Translations under genes and position numbers: made by a program | Shown: positions 27,078-36,176 of the stretch, piece by piece | How positions within the stretch are numbered: the first letter of the stretch is position 1 | How the letters are laid out: every line of letters begins with the position of its first letter | Notes under the pieces: model-generated | The model's input: the letters and a program-made list of their open reading frames with translations, nothing else | Told to the model about the DNA's origin: nothing | The model's database searches: none | Assembly (NCBI GenBank): GCA_008363215.1 | Contig: RHKP01000023.1 | Location: 1-42,961, forward strand | DNA: 42,961 bases | Direction of reading: 5' to 3' | DNA from: Cyanobacteria bacterium CYA | GTDB lineage: Bacteria > Planctomycetota > Phycisphaerae > Phycisphaerales > UBA1924

Positions 27078-30000
27078 TTGAGCAAAGCCACTCCCCTGTT
27101 TTGCAGCGGGCGATTTTCCCGATCCGGCTGCCCGAATCGCACGGTCGCTGCGCCCGAGAAAAACGCTTCGGGATTGGGGGCCTTGCTGGCAGGGTTGATT
27201 CTGGCCCTGGCGGGCGGACCGGCGGCCGGGCAGGTGGAGACGCCCGAAAACCCTGTGTACGTCGACGACTCGACCGCTGCCTGGGACATGTTGTTGCGGG
27301 TGGACGAACTGACGGCCCAGGGAAGCCGTCGCGAGGCGGTGCGGGGGCTTCAGGAGGTTCTTGACGAGGATGCCCACCGGGTGCTCCCGGCGCCGGGAGA
27401 TGCGGACCTTTTCGTGTCGGTACGTCGCGTGGTGTTTGACCGGATCGCCGGCGACGCGGGGTTGCTGGCGGATTATCGGGAGATGAACGAGCCCGAAGCG
27501 CGGCGGCTGCTCGAAGCCGGAAGGCTTGAGGAGGTGGTGCGGACGCGGCTGCTGACCAGTTCGGGATTCGAGGCGGGTCTGCGCCTGGCGCAGGTGCATC
27601 TGGAGGCGGCGCGGTTTGAAGCGGCGCTGCGAACGCTGGGCGAACTGGACGGGCATCCGGACTTTGACGCGCGGCGGCAGGAGGCGGGCGCACTGGCAGG
27701 GCTGGTTGCCGGATACGTGGACCACGACGGTGCGGCGGGCTTGCTGAAGCGTTGGGGCGTGCCCGGCCCGCCGGAACACTGGACCACACCGCCCGGTGTT
27801 GTCGTCGAGAGCGTCGAGGCGGACCAGCCGGGAAAGGAGACGGATCTGGCGGGCATCGTGCCCCGGCCTCTGGCCAGCGTGACCTTGTCACCGGCGCCGT
27901 CGCCCCTGAGCGAGCCGGAAGATGAGAGTGTGATGTTGCAGCGGCAGTTGGCGGCCGACGACGATGTGTTCAGTTGGACACTGCCCAGCGCCGCGTCGGA
28001 CACGGTGTACACCAACGACGGGGACAACATCACTGCGTGGGACCGCTTTACGCTGCGTCCGGTGTGGCGAGTGGAGCGGCGGGAGCCGGTGAGCGACAAT
28101 CTGTTCGAGCAGGTGGACATCCGGCGGCGGCAGTCGCGGCGCATCGAGGACACGTGCGAGGTGACGCTGACGCCCGATGCGGTGATCGCCATCACCGGGC
28201 TGGCGGTCGGCGGCGTGCGCCAGGGCGACGGGCGCGTGCACTGCATCGATCGGCAGAGCGGAGCAATCCGCTGGTCGGTCAATGTGCCCGAACTCGACGG
28301 GCAACTGGTCGATTCGAGCCTGCGCGGGCCGGCCGAAGTGGTGGAAGGAACGGTGGTGGTGGCGGCGCGCAAGTCGGCGCGCGAGCGGCGCATCGTGGGC
28401 GTGTACCTGGTCGGGCTCGATCTGGACGACGGCTCGCTGCGTTGGATCCGGCTGATCGGCTCGGCCGGGGCGCTTCCATTTCAGACTTCGGCGCGATTCC
28501 CGGAGCGCATGACCTCGCTGCACGGGGTGGTGTACCGGGCTGACGAGATCGGCATCATCGCCGGCGTGCGGGCCGACGACGGCTCACCGCTGTGGGTGCG
28601 CCGCTACCCGTCGTTCCGCATGTATGACAACGACGTGCGTCCGCCGTGGAACAGTTCGGGCCCGGTGGTACATGCCGGCAGCGTGCTGGCGTTGTCGCCC
28701 AATCGCGAGCAGGTGGTGCAGATCGACGCCCAGAGCGGGGCGGAGCGCGGGCGGATGGAGTCGGATCGGCTGGCGCGCCCGAGTTATCTGCTGTCGACGC
28801 AGCAGCGGCTGGTCGGAGTGGCCGACGGGCGGGTCGCGTGGATGGATCTGGATGCGTTCCCGAATGGCCCGGTCAACTTCAGCGAACCGATGAGCGCCGC
28901 CGGCGGAATCGTTGGGCGGGTGGCGGTGGCGGGCGAGCGCGTGCTGGCCCCGCTGACCGGATCGATCGCGATGATCGACATGAGCACGGGCGAAGAGCGT
29001 AACACGTCGATCGACGAGTCGGGCAACGCTCTGTCGCTCCAAGGACAGTTGCTCATCATCGATCACGACGAGTTGCACAGTTTCATGGTCTGGGACATCG
29101 CCTCGGACATGCTGGCTGAGCGCGTGCGCAGTGACCCGGACAATCCCGCTCCGGCGGCCACGCTGGCGGAACTGGCGTATCGCGCCGGCCGTTTTGATCG
29201 GATCATCGAATCGGTGGACGCGGCGCTGCGGGCGATCGATCGCAATCCGGCGCAGCACGCCGGCACGCGGGCGGCGCTGTTCAAGTCACTGCTGCACATG
29301 GTTGATCCGGTCGAGACGATTGAGGGCGCAGCGCCGCCCCGGATTTCCAGTCTCCAGACGCTCGAGGCGCTGAGCGAACGCCTGGAAGCGCTGGCCGAAC
29401 GTCCCGAGGAGATGGTCGCGCACCGACTGGTCGAGGCGACGTTGCGAGAGGCGGGCGGCAGGTCGGCGCAGGCCGTCGAGTCGCTGCAGGAGATTCTGAC
29501 GGACCCCGTACTGGGCGCGTCGTTCTGGCGCGGAGGCGACCTGACGATTCGTGCCGACCTCGAGGCGACCCGACGCCTGCGCGAGTTACTCAGGCGCCGG
29601 GGATGGGCTGCCTATGCGGCCTTTGAACGCGAAGCGCAGGTGCAGATGGATCTGCTTCCCCCATCGGCGCCGGCTGGCGAATATGAAGCGCTGGCCGTGC
29701 AGTATCCGTGCTCGACGCTGGCGCCGCGTTTCTGGCTGTTGGCGGCGGAGCGGTCGGAGCCTTCGGGTCGAGCGCGCCTGCTCGATCGCGGGTTGCAAGC
29801 CGGGGCCGACGTGCGCGCAGTCGGCGGCCTGATCGACGCGGGGGTGGCCGCCGAGTTGGCCGGGCAACTGCTGGCGACGCTGGTCGATGCGGGCCGCCTG
29901 GGCGAGGCTCGCCATCTGGCAGCGGCGCTGGGCCCGACCTATGCGGTCAGCGCACCGACACGGCATGGCGCTCCGGTCGACGTGGGGACGCTGCTGAGCG

Positions 30001-31316
30001 AGTCAGCCCGCGGCGAGTCGCTGGCCCGGCGGCCGGACGTGGGGACCATCCTCGTGGGCGACGGGGGTGTGGCGCTCGAACAGGGGCGCGTGCTGCGCCC
30101 GGCGATCGAGACGACGCGACCTGCTCCGCCTGACCAGGTGCTGCTGGTGTCGCCCACGGCGCAGATCCTGCGGCTGATGTCGGTCGATGCGTCTGGAGCG
30201 CTTGCCGAGCGCTGGCGAGCGCCGGCTGAGTTCGAGCCGATTCTGCTCGAGCACGACTCCGACGCGATGCTCATCGCCTGGCTTGATCCGGGCGGCATGA
30301 CCATCGAGCGGCTCGACGTGCACGACGGGCACAGCCTGTGGAAGCACCGCCCGTTCGAGACCGTGCCTGTCGGCGAGCCGGCCAATCGGGCGGCCCTGCT
30401 CGACGGGTTCATCTCGCCGATCGAAGGGCGCGTGTTCAGTGATCAGGTTCTGATCGCGACCGACGAGCGGCACGTGGTCGCGACATTGCGCAGCGGCGGC
30501 ATCGTCACGCTGGACCGGGGCGACGGCAGCGTGGTGTGGTCGGGGCAGTGCGACATCCGGCGCGTGTTCGACGTGGCGCTGCGAGCCGGATGCCTGGTGG
30601 TGGCCGGTGCGTCGCCGGGCGAGGGCAACGCGTGGCATTCGGCGGTGGTGGCGCTGGATGCCCGCAGCGGGCGCGTGTCGAGCCGACTCGACGAGCCGCC
30701 GGGCACGGTGCGCTGGGTGCGCCTGACCGAAAGCGGGCTGATGATCGCCGGGCTCGACCAGGGGCTGGTGTGCGTCGACGTCGAACAGAGCCAGGTCCGC
30801 TGGATGCTTGGCGAAGAGCCGACCGCGGGCTCGCTGGATGCGTGGGTCTTCGGCGATCGCCTCTTCGTGCTCGATCAGCAGCGCGAACTGTGGCGGGTGG
30901 ACATCCCGTCGGGCCGGCTCGAGCGTCCGCCGCTCGAGACGCGCGGTCGGCTGGTCGATCATGTCGGCATTCGTACGGCCGAGTTAGGCGGGCAGATCGT
31001 CTTCGCCAGCGGGTCGGGCCTGCTCACCTTCGGGCCGCAGGGAACGCTCACCGGGGTAGACGTGTTCGATTCAATCGGGGCGATGGTGTCGAGCGAACCG
31101 AGCGAGACGGTGATCGCGATGCTGGACACCGCCCCGTTTGACAGTCCGGACCGGCTGAGCAGTTACTACCTGCACCTGCTCGACGTGCGATCGGCGCGAC
31201 TGCTGGCCAGTTATCCGGTGCGCCTACCGGCCACGCCCGAATCGGTCACACTGCTGGACGGACTGGTGCTGGTGTCGGCGGGCGAGGCGACAATGGTGTT
31301 GCGGGCCGGGCGGTGA
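27078..31316 (+). CDS. Large exported PQQ-like beta-propeller protein
   Basis: About 1412 aa from the TTG at 27078; the start is uncertain (ATG 27003 and TTG 27174 are also in frame). A hydrophobic signal-like segment GLGALLAGLILALAGGPAAGQ is followed by the mature protein. Layout: an alpha-helical repeat part (residues ~50-230, TPR-like), a first PQQ-like propeller (VYTNDGDNITAWDRFTLRPVW, CIDRQSGAIRWSV, GLDLDDGSLRWIR, RADDGSPLWVRRY), a second helical part (~700-930), and a second propeller (VVATLRSGGIVTLDRGDGSVVW, VVALDARSGRVSS, CVDVEQSQVRW). Such proteins are exported and bind partners by the propeller; the enzyme cofactor PQQ is not implied. Convergent with the transporter: stops are adjacent (TGATCA). 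Confidence 0.82.
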   Translation: MSKATPLFCSGRFSRSGCPNRTVAAPEKNASGLGALLAGLILALAGGPAAGQVETPENPVYVDDSTAAWDMLLRVDELTAQGSRREAVRGLQEVLDEDAHRVLPAPGDADLFVSVRRVVFDRIAGDAGLLADYREMNEPEARRLLEAGRLEEVVRTRLLTSSGFEAGLRLAQVHLEAARFEAALRTLGELDGHPDFDARRQEAGALAGLVAGYVDHDGAAGLLKRWGVPGPPEHWTTPPGVVVESVEADQPGKETDLAGIVPRPLASVTLSPAPSPLSEPEDESVMLQRQLAADDDVFSWTLPSAASDTVYTNDGDNITAWDRFTLRPVWRVERREPVSDNLFEQVDIRRRQSRRIEDTCEVTLTPDAVIAITGLAVGGVRQGDGRVHCIDRQSGAIRWSVNVPELDGQLVDSSLRGPAEVVEGTVVVAARKSARERRIVGVYLVGLDLDDGSLRWIRLIGSAGALPFQTSARFPERMTSLHGVVYRADEIGIIAGVRADDGSPLWVRRYPSFRMYDNDVRPPWNSSGPVVHAGSVLALSPNREQVVQIDAQSGAERGRMESDRLARPSYLLSTQQRLVGVADGRVAWMDLDAFPNGPVNFSEPMSAAGGIVGRVAVAGERVLAPLTGSIAMIDMSTGEERNTSIDESGNALSLQGQLLIIDHDELHSFMVWDIASDMLAERVRSDPDNPAPAATLAELAYRAGRFDRIIESVDAALRAIDRNPAQHAGTRAALFKSLLHMVDPVETIEGAAPPRISSLQTLEALSERLEALAERPEEMVAHRLVEATLREAGGRSAQAVESLQEILTDPVLGASFWRGGDLTIRADLEATRRLRELLRRRGWAAYAAFEREAQVQMDLLPPSAPAGEYEALAVQYPCSTLAPRFWLLAAERSEPSGRARLLDRGLQAGADVRAVGGLIDAGVAAELAGQLLATLVDAGRLGEARHLAAALGPTYAVSAPTRHGAPVDVGTLLSESARGESLARRPDVGTILVGDGGVALEQGRVLRPAIETTRPAPPDQVLLVSPTAQILRLMSVDASGALAERWRAPAEFEPILLEHDSDAMLIAWLDPGGMTIERLDVHDGHSLWKHRPFETVPVGEPANRAALLDGFISPIEGRVFSDQVLIATDERHVVATLRSGGIVTLDRGDGSVVWSGQCDIRRVFDVALRAGCLVVAGASPGEGNAWHSAVVALDARSGRVSSRLDEPPGTVRWVRLTESGLMIAGLDQGLVCVDVEQSQVRWMLGEEPTAGSLDAWVFGDRLFVLDQQRELWRVDIPSGRLERPPLETRGRLVDHVGIRTAELGGQIVFASGSGLLTFGPQGTLTGVDVFDSIGAMVSSEPSETVIAMLDTAPFDSPDRLSSYYLHLLDVRSARLLASYPVRLPATPESVTLLDGLVLVSAGEATMVLRAGR

Positions 31317-33122
31317 TCAGGGGTTGAACGGGAAGACGAAGGGCGTGATGGCGACAGTGATGATGCCGACCAGCACGTTCATCGGAATACCGATCTTGAG
31401 GAAGTCGGCAAAGGTGTACCCGCCCGGGCCGTAGACCATCATGTTGCACTGGTACCCCAGCGGCGTGGCGAAACTGGCCGAACCGCCCATCATGATCGCG
31501 ATGACGAACGGCATGAGGTCGACGCCGAGCGATTGGGCAGCGGCTTGGGCGATCGGGAACGCAATGGCGACGGCCGCGTTGTTGGTGATGATCTCGGTCG
31601 TGAAAGCCGTGACGGCGTAGACGCCCAGCAGCACCATCCAGGGGTGAGTGCCGACGAGCCCGATCACGCCATCGGCGATCAGGTTGGCCGCGCCCGATGA
31701 CTCCAGGGCAATCCCAAGCGCCAACGCCGAAGCGATGACGACGAGGACAGATAAGTCCACGCTCTGACGTGCTTCGGTGATGGTGCAGCAGCGGGTGAGG
31801 ATCATGATGCCAGAAGCGACCAGAGCCGACTCCATCATCGGGAGCACGCCAAGCGAGACCATCAGCACCATGCCCACCAGGATGCCGATCGCCAGGGGGG
31901 CCCGGCTGTGCCGGCGCGGGGTGGAGTCTTCCAGCCGGCGCACCAGCAGGAAGTCGCGTGAGCCTTCGGCCCGCTCGGCAAAGCCGGGATCAGCCTCGAC
32001 AAGCAGCAGGTCGCCCGCCTGTAGTTTGATGTCGCCCAACCGCCCGTGCACGCGCTGTCCGTTGCGGGCCACCGCGATCACCGCGCCGTTGTGCCTGTTG
32101 CGGAAGCGAGATTCCTTGATGGTCTTCCCATCCAGTTCGCCCGAGGGCGCGATGACTGTCTCGAACAGGCGGCGACGGTATCGCGGCGAATCGAGTTTGA
32201 ACACCTGGTTGGTCGCCAGCGCCAGCCCGCGCGTGTTGGCCAGTTCCTTGATCGATTCAACAACTCCGACGAACAGCAGTCGGTCGCCGGCGCGAAGCAC
32301 CTGCTCCGGTCCCACCGCCGGGACGACTTCTTCGGCCCGCTCGATCTCCGCCAGGAAGCATCCGGGCAGGTTGCGCATCCCCGCCTGCTCCACTGTCTTG
32401 CCGGCCAGCGAACTGCCTTCCGGGACGATCAGTTCAAGCGTGTACTCCATTGGGTCGGCCAGCGGGGCCTTGGCGGCGATCCTGCTGGGAAGCAGGATCG
32501 GTCCCACCACCACCAGGAAGCACACCCCGACCGCTGCCACCGGAAGCCCGACCCAGGTGATGTCGAACATCTTGAGCGGAGGCAGGTCGGTCTGCGAGAC
32601 TACCAGACCCGCGACCACCAGATTGGTGCTCGTGCCGATGAGCGAACAGGTGCCGCCCAGGATGGCTGCATAACTTAGCGGAATCATGAGTTTGGAGGGG
32701 CTGACGCGGAGTTTCTTGCACCAGTCCTGGATGGCGCCGATCATCATGGCAACCACCGGGGTGTTGTTGAGGAAAACGCTCATCCCCCACACCGGCAGCA
32801 CCACACGCAGGATGGCGCCCCGCTCCGACTTGGGGCGCCCCAGCAGAGTGTGGGAGATCCAGTCCACCGCTCCGGTCTCGCGCAACCCCGCCACCACGAT
32901 GAACATGAAGCCCACAGTCAGCATGCCCGAGTTGCTGAAACCACTGATGGCGTCGTTTGTGCCCAGTACGCCGCACCTCCACCCCTCTGCAGCCGGGTAA
33001 GGCACCACCATCAGCGCCGTCACGGCGGCCAGCAGCACCGCGTCGGCGGCGATGCGCGTGAAGGCGAGCAGGCCCAGCACACCTGCGACGATGGCCAGAA
33101 CGATCGTGATCTCCCAGGTCAT
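31317..33122 (-). CDS. SLC13/DASS-family anion symporter with two RCK-C domains
   Basis: 601-aa sodium-anion symporter-type protein. Two membrane halves (residues ~1-190 and ~390-601) are separated by a cytosolic part holding two TrkA-C (RCK-C) regulatory domains (SLAGKTVEQAGMRN...GDRLLFVG; GKTIKESRFRNRHNGAVIAVARNG...LQAGDLLLVEA). Helix hairpins with NNTPVVAMM and ATSLIGTSTN-like motif SLIGTSTNLV, and in the second half TEIITNNAAVAIAFP and GGSASFATPLGYQ, are the family's repeated substrate/sodium sites. Substrate (sulfate, phosphate or dicarboxylate) cannot be told. It may be read with the upstream Neu operon, 150 bp away. Confidence 0.9.
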   Translation of the reverse strand: MTWEITIVLAIVAGVLGLLAFTRIAADAVLLAAVTALMVVPYPAAEGWRCGVLGTNDAISGFSNSGMLTVGFMFIVVAGLRETGAVDWISHTLLGRPKSERGAILRVVLPVWGMSVFLNNTPVVAMMIGAIQDWCKKLRVSPSKLMIPLSYAAILGGTCSLIGTSTNLVVAGLVVSQTDLPPLKMFDITWVGLPVAAVGVCFLVVVGPILLPSRIAAKAPLADPMEYTLELIVPEGSSLAGKTVEQAGMRNLPGCFLAEIERAEEVVPAVGPEQVLRAGDRLLFVGVVESIKELANTRGLALATNQVFKLDSPRYRRRLFETVIAPSGELDGKTIKESRFRNRHNGAVIAVARNGQRVHGRLGDIKLQAGDLLLVEADPGFAERAEGSRDFLLVRRLEDSTPRRHSRAPLAIGILVGMVLMVSLGVLPMMESALVASGIMILTRCCTITEARQSVDLSVLVVIASALALGIALESSGAANLIADGVIGLVGTHPWMVLLGVYAVTAFTTEIITNNAAVAIAFPIAQAAAQSLGVDLMPFVIAIMMGGSASFATPLGYQCNMMVYGPGGYTFADFLKIGIPMNVLVGIITVAITPFVFPFNP

Positions 33123-33175
33123 CGACGCCCCTCTTCCCCGGACTTCTCGCCGACAGGCGGCCAATAGTCCTCTCT

Positions 33176-33274
33176 CTATCGGTCGGATGCGCGCGAACTC
33201 TGTACCACGAGCACCGTCAGGCCGCCGAACACCGCCACGAAACCACCCCACAATAGGGTTTGGCTGCCTGTCAA
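33176..33274 (-). CDS. Possible 32-aa single-pass membrane microprotein after neuC
   Basis: A short frame starts with TTG whose bases overlap the neuC stop (TTGA at 33271-33274) and gives a 32-residue protein with one predicted helix, LLWGGFVAVFGGLTVLVV, flanked by QT before and QSSRASDR after. The overlap suggests translational re-initiation. Evidence is only the overlap, the helix and the sensible stop; the longer frame in another phase here has no features. It could be a subunit or anchor for the glycan enzymes, or chance. Confidence 0.4.
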   Translation of the reverse strand: MTGSQTLLWGGFVAVFGGLTVLVVQSSRASDR

Positions 33275-34413
33275 TACGTGTTGCGCTTTCGCAGAAGCGA
33301 CTGGTCGTGCGGGTCGGTGGCGGCGAGGGCCTCGGCGATGCGAGCAGCAGCGCGGCCGTTGCCAAATGTCGCCGCACGCGGGGCGCGCTGCGAGCGTGAC
33401 TTGGCAATGGCAGCCGTGATCAGGTCGCGCTGCTCGCGCTCCACGTCGATCACACCCGGCGGGCGCTCGCGCCCGGCCTGACGCCTCCCGACGTTGACCA
33501 CCGGCACTCCCAGCGCCGGCGCTTCGATCAGCCCGGCCGAACTGTTGCCCACCAGCACTCCGCCCGAGTCTGCCAGCCTTCGCAGCGTGCTGAGAAACAA
33601 GGCCCGCGGCAGGTGCTCGGCGCTGGTGCCCGCGCCCTCGGCGCGCCGCAACGCCCGGACAATCCCCTCGCGTCCGGGGTCAAGATTGGGATGCAGGAAC
33701 AACACACGCTCGCCCGCCAAGGCCCCGATCACCTCGTCGGCACTGGCCTCCTCGTGTTCCATCGCCCGTCCGATCGGATGCAGCAGAAACAGCACGCCGG
33801 GCCGCCCGAGTTGCTCCCAGCGTTCGTCGTCGAGCGGCTCGACCCGATCCAGCCCATCCACGGCCGGCGAGCCGGTGACGATCACGTGCTCGGGCTTCTC
33901 GCCCATGCGACGAATACGCTCGGCGCTGGTTTCCGTCGCGGCCAGGTGAACGTGGGCCAGTTTGGTGATCGCGTGGCGCATGGCTTCGTCCGCGACGCCC
34001 TCGGCCCGGTCGCCGCCGTGGATGTGCGCCAGCGCGATTCCGCCGATCGAGGCCGCCGACGCGGCCGCGAACGCCTCGATGCGATCCCCCAGCACCACTA
34101 CCCAGTCCGGCTTGAGCGATTCGAAACTGCGCCCGAAGCGAGCGACGCCCTTGCCGACAGCCTCCACGTCAGCCCAACGCCCGGTGCGCCCGGCGGTCTG
34201 CATCGGGATCGAGTCGGCCACCGGAAACAACGCCTTGACGTCACGGAACGTCAGCGCGGGCGGGACCAGATGCGCCCCGGCCGCGATCACCAGAAGTTCG
34301 AGTTGCCGGTGCCGATCGACGGCGCGCATCACCGGCGTGAGTAACCCGAAATCGGCCCGCGAGCCGGTTACGACCGCCACACGCTTCACCCTGGTTGGAT
34401 CGTTCTCAATCAC
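33271..34413 (-). CDS. neuC: UDP-GlcNAc 2-epimerase (hydrolysing), NeuC type
   Basis: Cytosolic enzyme that makes ManNAc (or a related 6-deoxy sugar) and UDP from UDP-GlcNAc, first step to sialic or legionaminic acid. 380 aa. GT-B fold signatures: VAVVTGSRADFGLLTPVMRAVDRH at the start, VVVLGDRIEAFAAASAASIGGIALAHIHGGDRAEG, and C-terminal LVGNSSAGLIEAPALGVPVVNVGRRQAGRERPPGVIDV, which binds UDP. Overlaps neuB by four bases (ATGA). From sequence alone a Neu5Ac route cannot be told from a legionaminic acid route. Confidence 0.93.
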   Translation of the reverse strand: MIENDPTRVKRVAVVTGSRADFGLLTPVMRAVDRHRQLELLVIAAGAHLVPPALTFRDVKALFPVADSIPMQTAGRTGRWADVEAVGKGVARFGRSFESLKPDWVVVLGDRIEAFAAASAASIGGIALAHIHGGDRAEGVADEAMRHAITKLAHVHLAATETSAERIRRMGEKPEHVIVTGSPAVDGLDRVEPLDDERWEQLGRPGVLFLLHPIGRAMEHEEASADEVIGALAGERVLFLHPNLDPGREGIVRALRRAEGAGTSAEHLPRALFLSTLRRLADSGGVLVGNSSAGLIEAPALGVPVVNVGRRQAGRERPPGVIDVEREQRDLITAAIAKSRSQRAPRAATFGNGRAAARIAEALAATDPHDQSLLRKRNTY

Positions 34414-35462
34414 GCCAGATCATTGCCCGTCAGCGGCTGGTCGGCGTCGACGGCCCGCGCCATCCTCCGCCCGACCACCTCGCCCAGCCGGAACGGTTCG
34501 AGTCCGCTGCCTGGGCGCTTGAACGTCAGATCGCCGCGCTCGATCGTCCGTCCCGCCGGCATTGCTCGCCGCGCCACGATCGACTGCCGCGATACCACCC
34601 GCACGTCGCGCTCGCACTCCAGCACACACTTGCCCGCGGCCGCCGGCACAGGAGGCCGATCCGGTCGGCCGACGGCGCGGGCGAGTTGGACATACTCGGC
34701 GAACTGAGCCCCGTCGAGTGAGGCTGCGTGATCCGGCCCGGCGCGTCCGCGATCATCGGTGATGTGTCGCTCAAGCAGGCAGGCCCCGGCCCGGACCGCC
34801 CGGGCCCCGGTGTCCACGCGCTCGGTGTGGTCGCTGTAGCCGACAGGCAAGTCGGTGGCTGCGGCCAGCGCCGCAACTCCTTCGAGCGCATCGCGGGGCG
34901 CGGGATAACTGCTCACACACTGGAGCAGCGCCAGCCGCCCGCGGGCGTACTGCACCCACTCGCAGGCGCGCAGCACTTCGTCCAGCGTGCTCGCGCCCGT
35001 GCTGATGACCATCGGGCGTCCGTCGACACTGAGCGCCTCGAGCAGCGGGCGATGGATGATGTCGGGGCTGGCGGTCTTGAAGGCATCCCACGCCAGCCCT
35101 CGCGCTGCCTCAACCAGATCCAGGCTGAACACCGTGACGATCGCGTGCAGCCCGCGACGGTGAGCTTGCTCGACGACGCGATCCATGCCCGACAGATCCA
35201 GTTCCAGGCGCCGCAGCATGGCAAAGGCATCGGTCTCACCCGCGGCCTGCTGATACCCGGCGAGCCGCGCCGCCCCGCTCATCAACAGGTCGGCCCGGAA
35301 GTACTGGAGTTTGACCGCGTCAGCACCGGCGTCGGCGGCCAGATCCACCAGTTGCAGCGCCCGCCCCTCGTCCCCGTCGTGGTTGACGCCGATCTCGGCG
35401 ATGATGTACGGTTCGAGCCCCGGCCCGATCGCGCGCGTTCCGATTCTCAGCCCGGGCTTCAC
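34410..35462 (-). CDS. neuB: Nonulosonic acid (sialic/legionaminic) synthase
   Basis: 350 aa. Condenses the ManNAc-type sugar with phosphoenolpyruvate to make the nine-carbon acid. The TIM-barrel part starts with YIIAEIGVNHDGD...ADAGADAVKLQYF, has FKTASPDIIHRPLLEAL and ISTGASTLDEV..A, LLQCVSSYPAP and VGYSDHTERVDTGARAVRAGACLLERHIT, all typical. A C-terminal SAF/antifreeze-like domain (RRAMPAGRTIERGDLTFKRPGSGLEP...GRRMARAVDADQPLT) closes the active site. Overlaps neuA (35459-35462) and neuC, so one translation-coupled operon. Confidence 0.95.
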   Translation of the reverse strand: MKPGLRIGTRAIGPGLEPYIIAEIGVNHDGDEGRALQLVDLAADAGADAVKLQYFRADLLMSGAARLAGYQQAAGETDAFAMLRRLELDLSGMDRVVEQAHRRGLHAIVTVFSLDLVEAARGLAWDAFKTASPDIIHRPLLEALSVDGRPMVISTGASTLDEVLRACEWVQYARGRLALLQCVSSYPAPRDALEGVAALAAATDLPVGYSDHTERVDTGARAVRAGACLLERHITDDRGRAGPDHAASLDGAQFAEYVQLARAVGRPDRPPVPAAAGKCVLECERDVRVVSRQSIVARRAMPAGRTIERGDLTFKRPGSGLEPFRLGEVVGRRMARAVDADQPLTGNDLA

Positions 35463-36169
35463 GCTGCGCTCCGCAGGCGCTGCGTGAGCATGACGTCGGC
35501 CACCAGCGCGTCGAGCGGGCCGTCGATGTCAACCGTCTGCCCGACCGGATCGACCACGCCGCGTCGATCCAGCCCAAAGAAGCCGTGCGGGCCCGGGCGA
35601 GCGCCCAGTTGCAGTTCAAGGGCCGCGCGGCGCACGACGATGACGGCGCCCGTCGGAGTGCAGGCCTCGGGCAGATCCTGTCGCCGGAACACGCCGTGGT
35701 AGAGCACGTCGCCCTCCCAGGGCCGCACCAGGCCCTCGGCGTCGACGCGCGCGGTCCACCACGGGTGATGCTTGCCCACCGGCTGGTAACTCTGCACCGA
35801 GTCGCACCCGCACCCATCCAGCAGGTCCAGCGCCCGGTCGATCACGCCCGGCGGGCGGATCGGCACGTTGGCGTAGAGAATCACCACCGGGTCGGCGTCG
35901 ATGCCGCCCAGCGCCTCGCGCACCGCGCAGTCGACCGTGGCCGTGTCGCCGGCGTTCTCGGCGCTGCGACGATGGATCGACACGCCACGTCGGTGCGCAA
36001 CGCTCAGCACGGCCTGGTCGTCACTGGACACCAGCACCCGGTCCACGCGCGACGCCAGCGCGTCGTCGATGGTCCATTCGACACACGCGCGCCCGGCGAT
36101 CGGCATGATATTCTTGCCCGGCAGCCCCTTGCTGCCCTTGCGCGCCAGGATGACGGCGATGCTCGGCAT
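35459..36169 (-). CDS. neuA: CMP-nonulosonic acid cytidylyltransferase
   Basis: 236 aa from ATG 36169. Activates the acid with CTP to CMP-sugar for transfer. N-terminal nucleotide motif AVILARKGSKGLPGKNIMPIAG, then RVLVSSDDQAVLSVAHRRGV, VILYANVPIRPPGVIDRAL and the C-terminal VDIDGPLDALVADVML, as in NeuA. The open frame extends upstream to 36262 but that part overlaps the preceding gene; the chosen start follows that gene's stop by seven bases. Confidence 0.92.
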   Translation of the reverse strand: MPSIAVILARKGSKGLPGKNIMPIAGRACVEWTIDDALASRVDRVLVSSDDQAVLSVAHRRGVSIHRRSAENAGDTATVDCAVREALGGIDADPVVILYANVPIRPPGVIDRALDLLDGCGCDSVQSYQPVGKHHPWWTARVDAEGLVRPWEGDVLYHGVFRRQDLPEACTPTGAVIVVRRAALELQLGARPGPHGFFGLDRRGVVDPVGQTVDIDGPLDALVADVMLTQRLRSAA

Positions 36170-36176
36170 GACTTGC

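Noticed and set aside
34495..34506. GGTTCGAGTCC-like string as part of a tRNA
   Set aside because: It lies inside neuB coding sequence and no acceptor or anticodon stem surrounds it.
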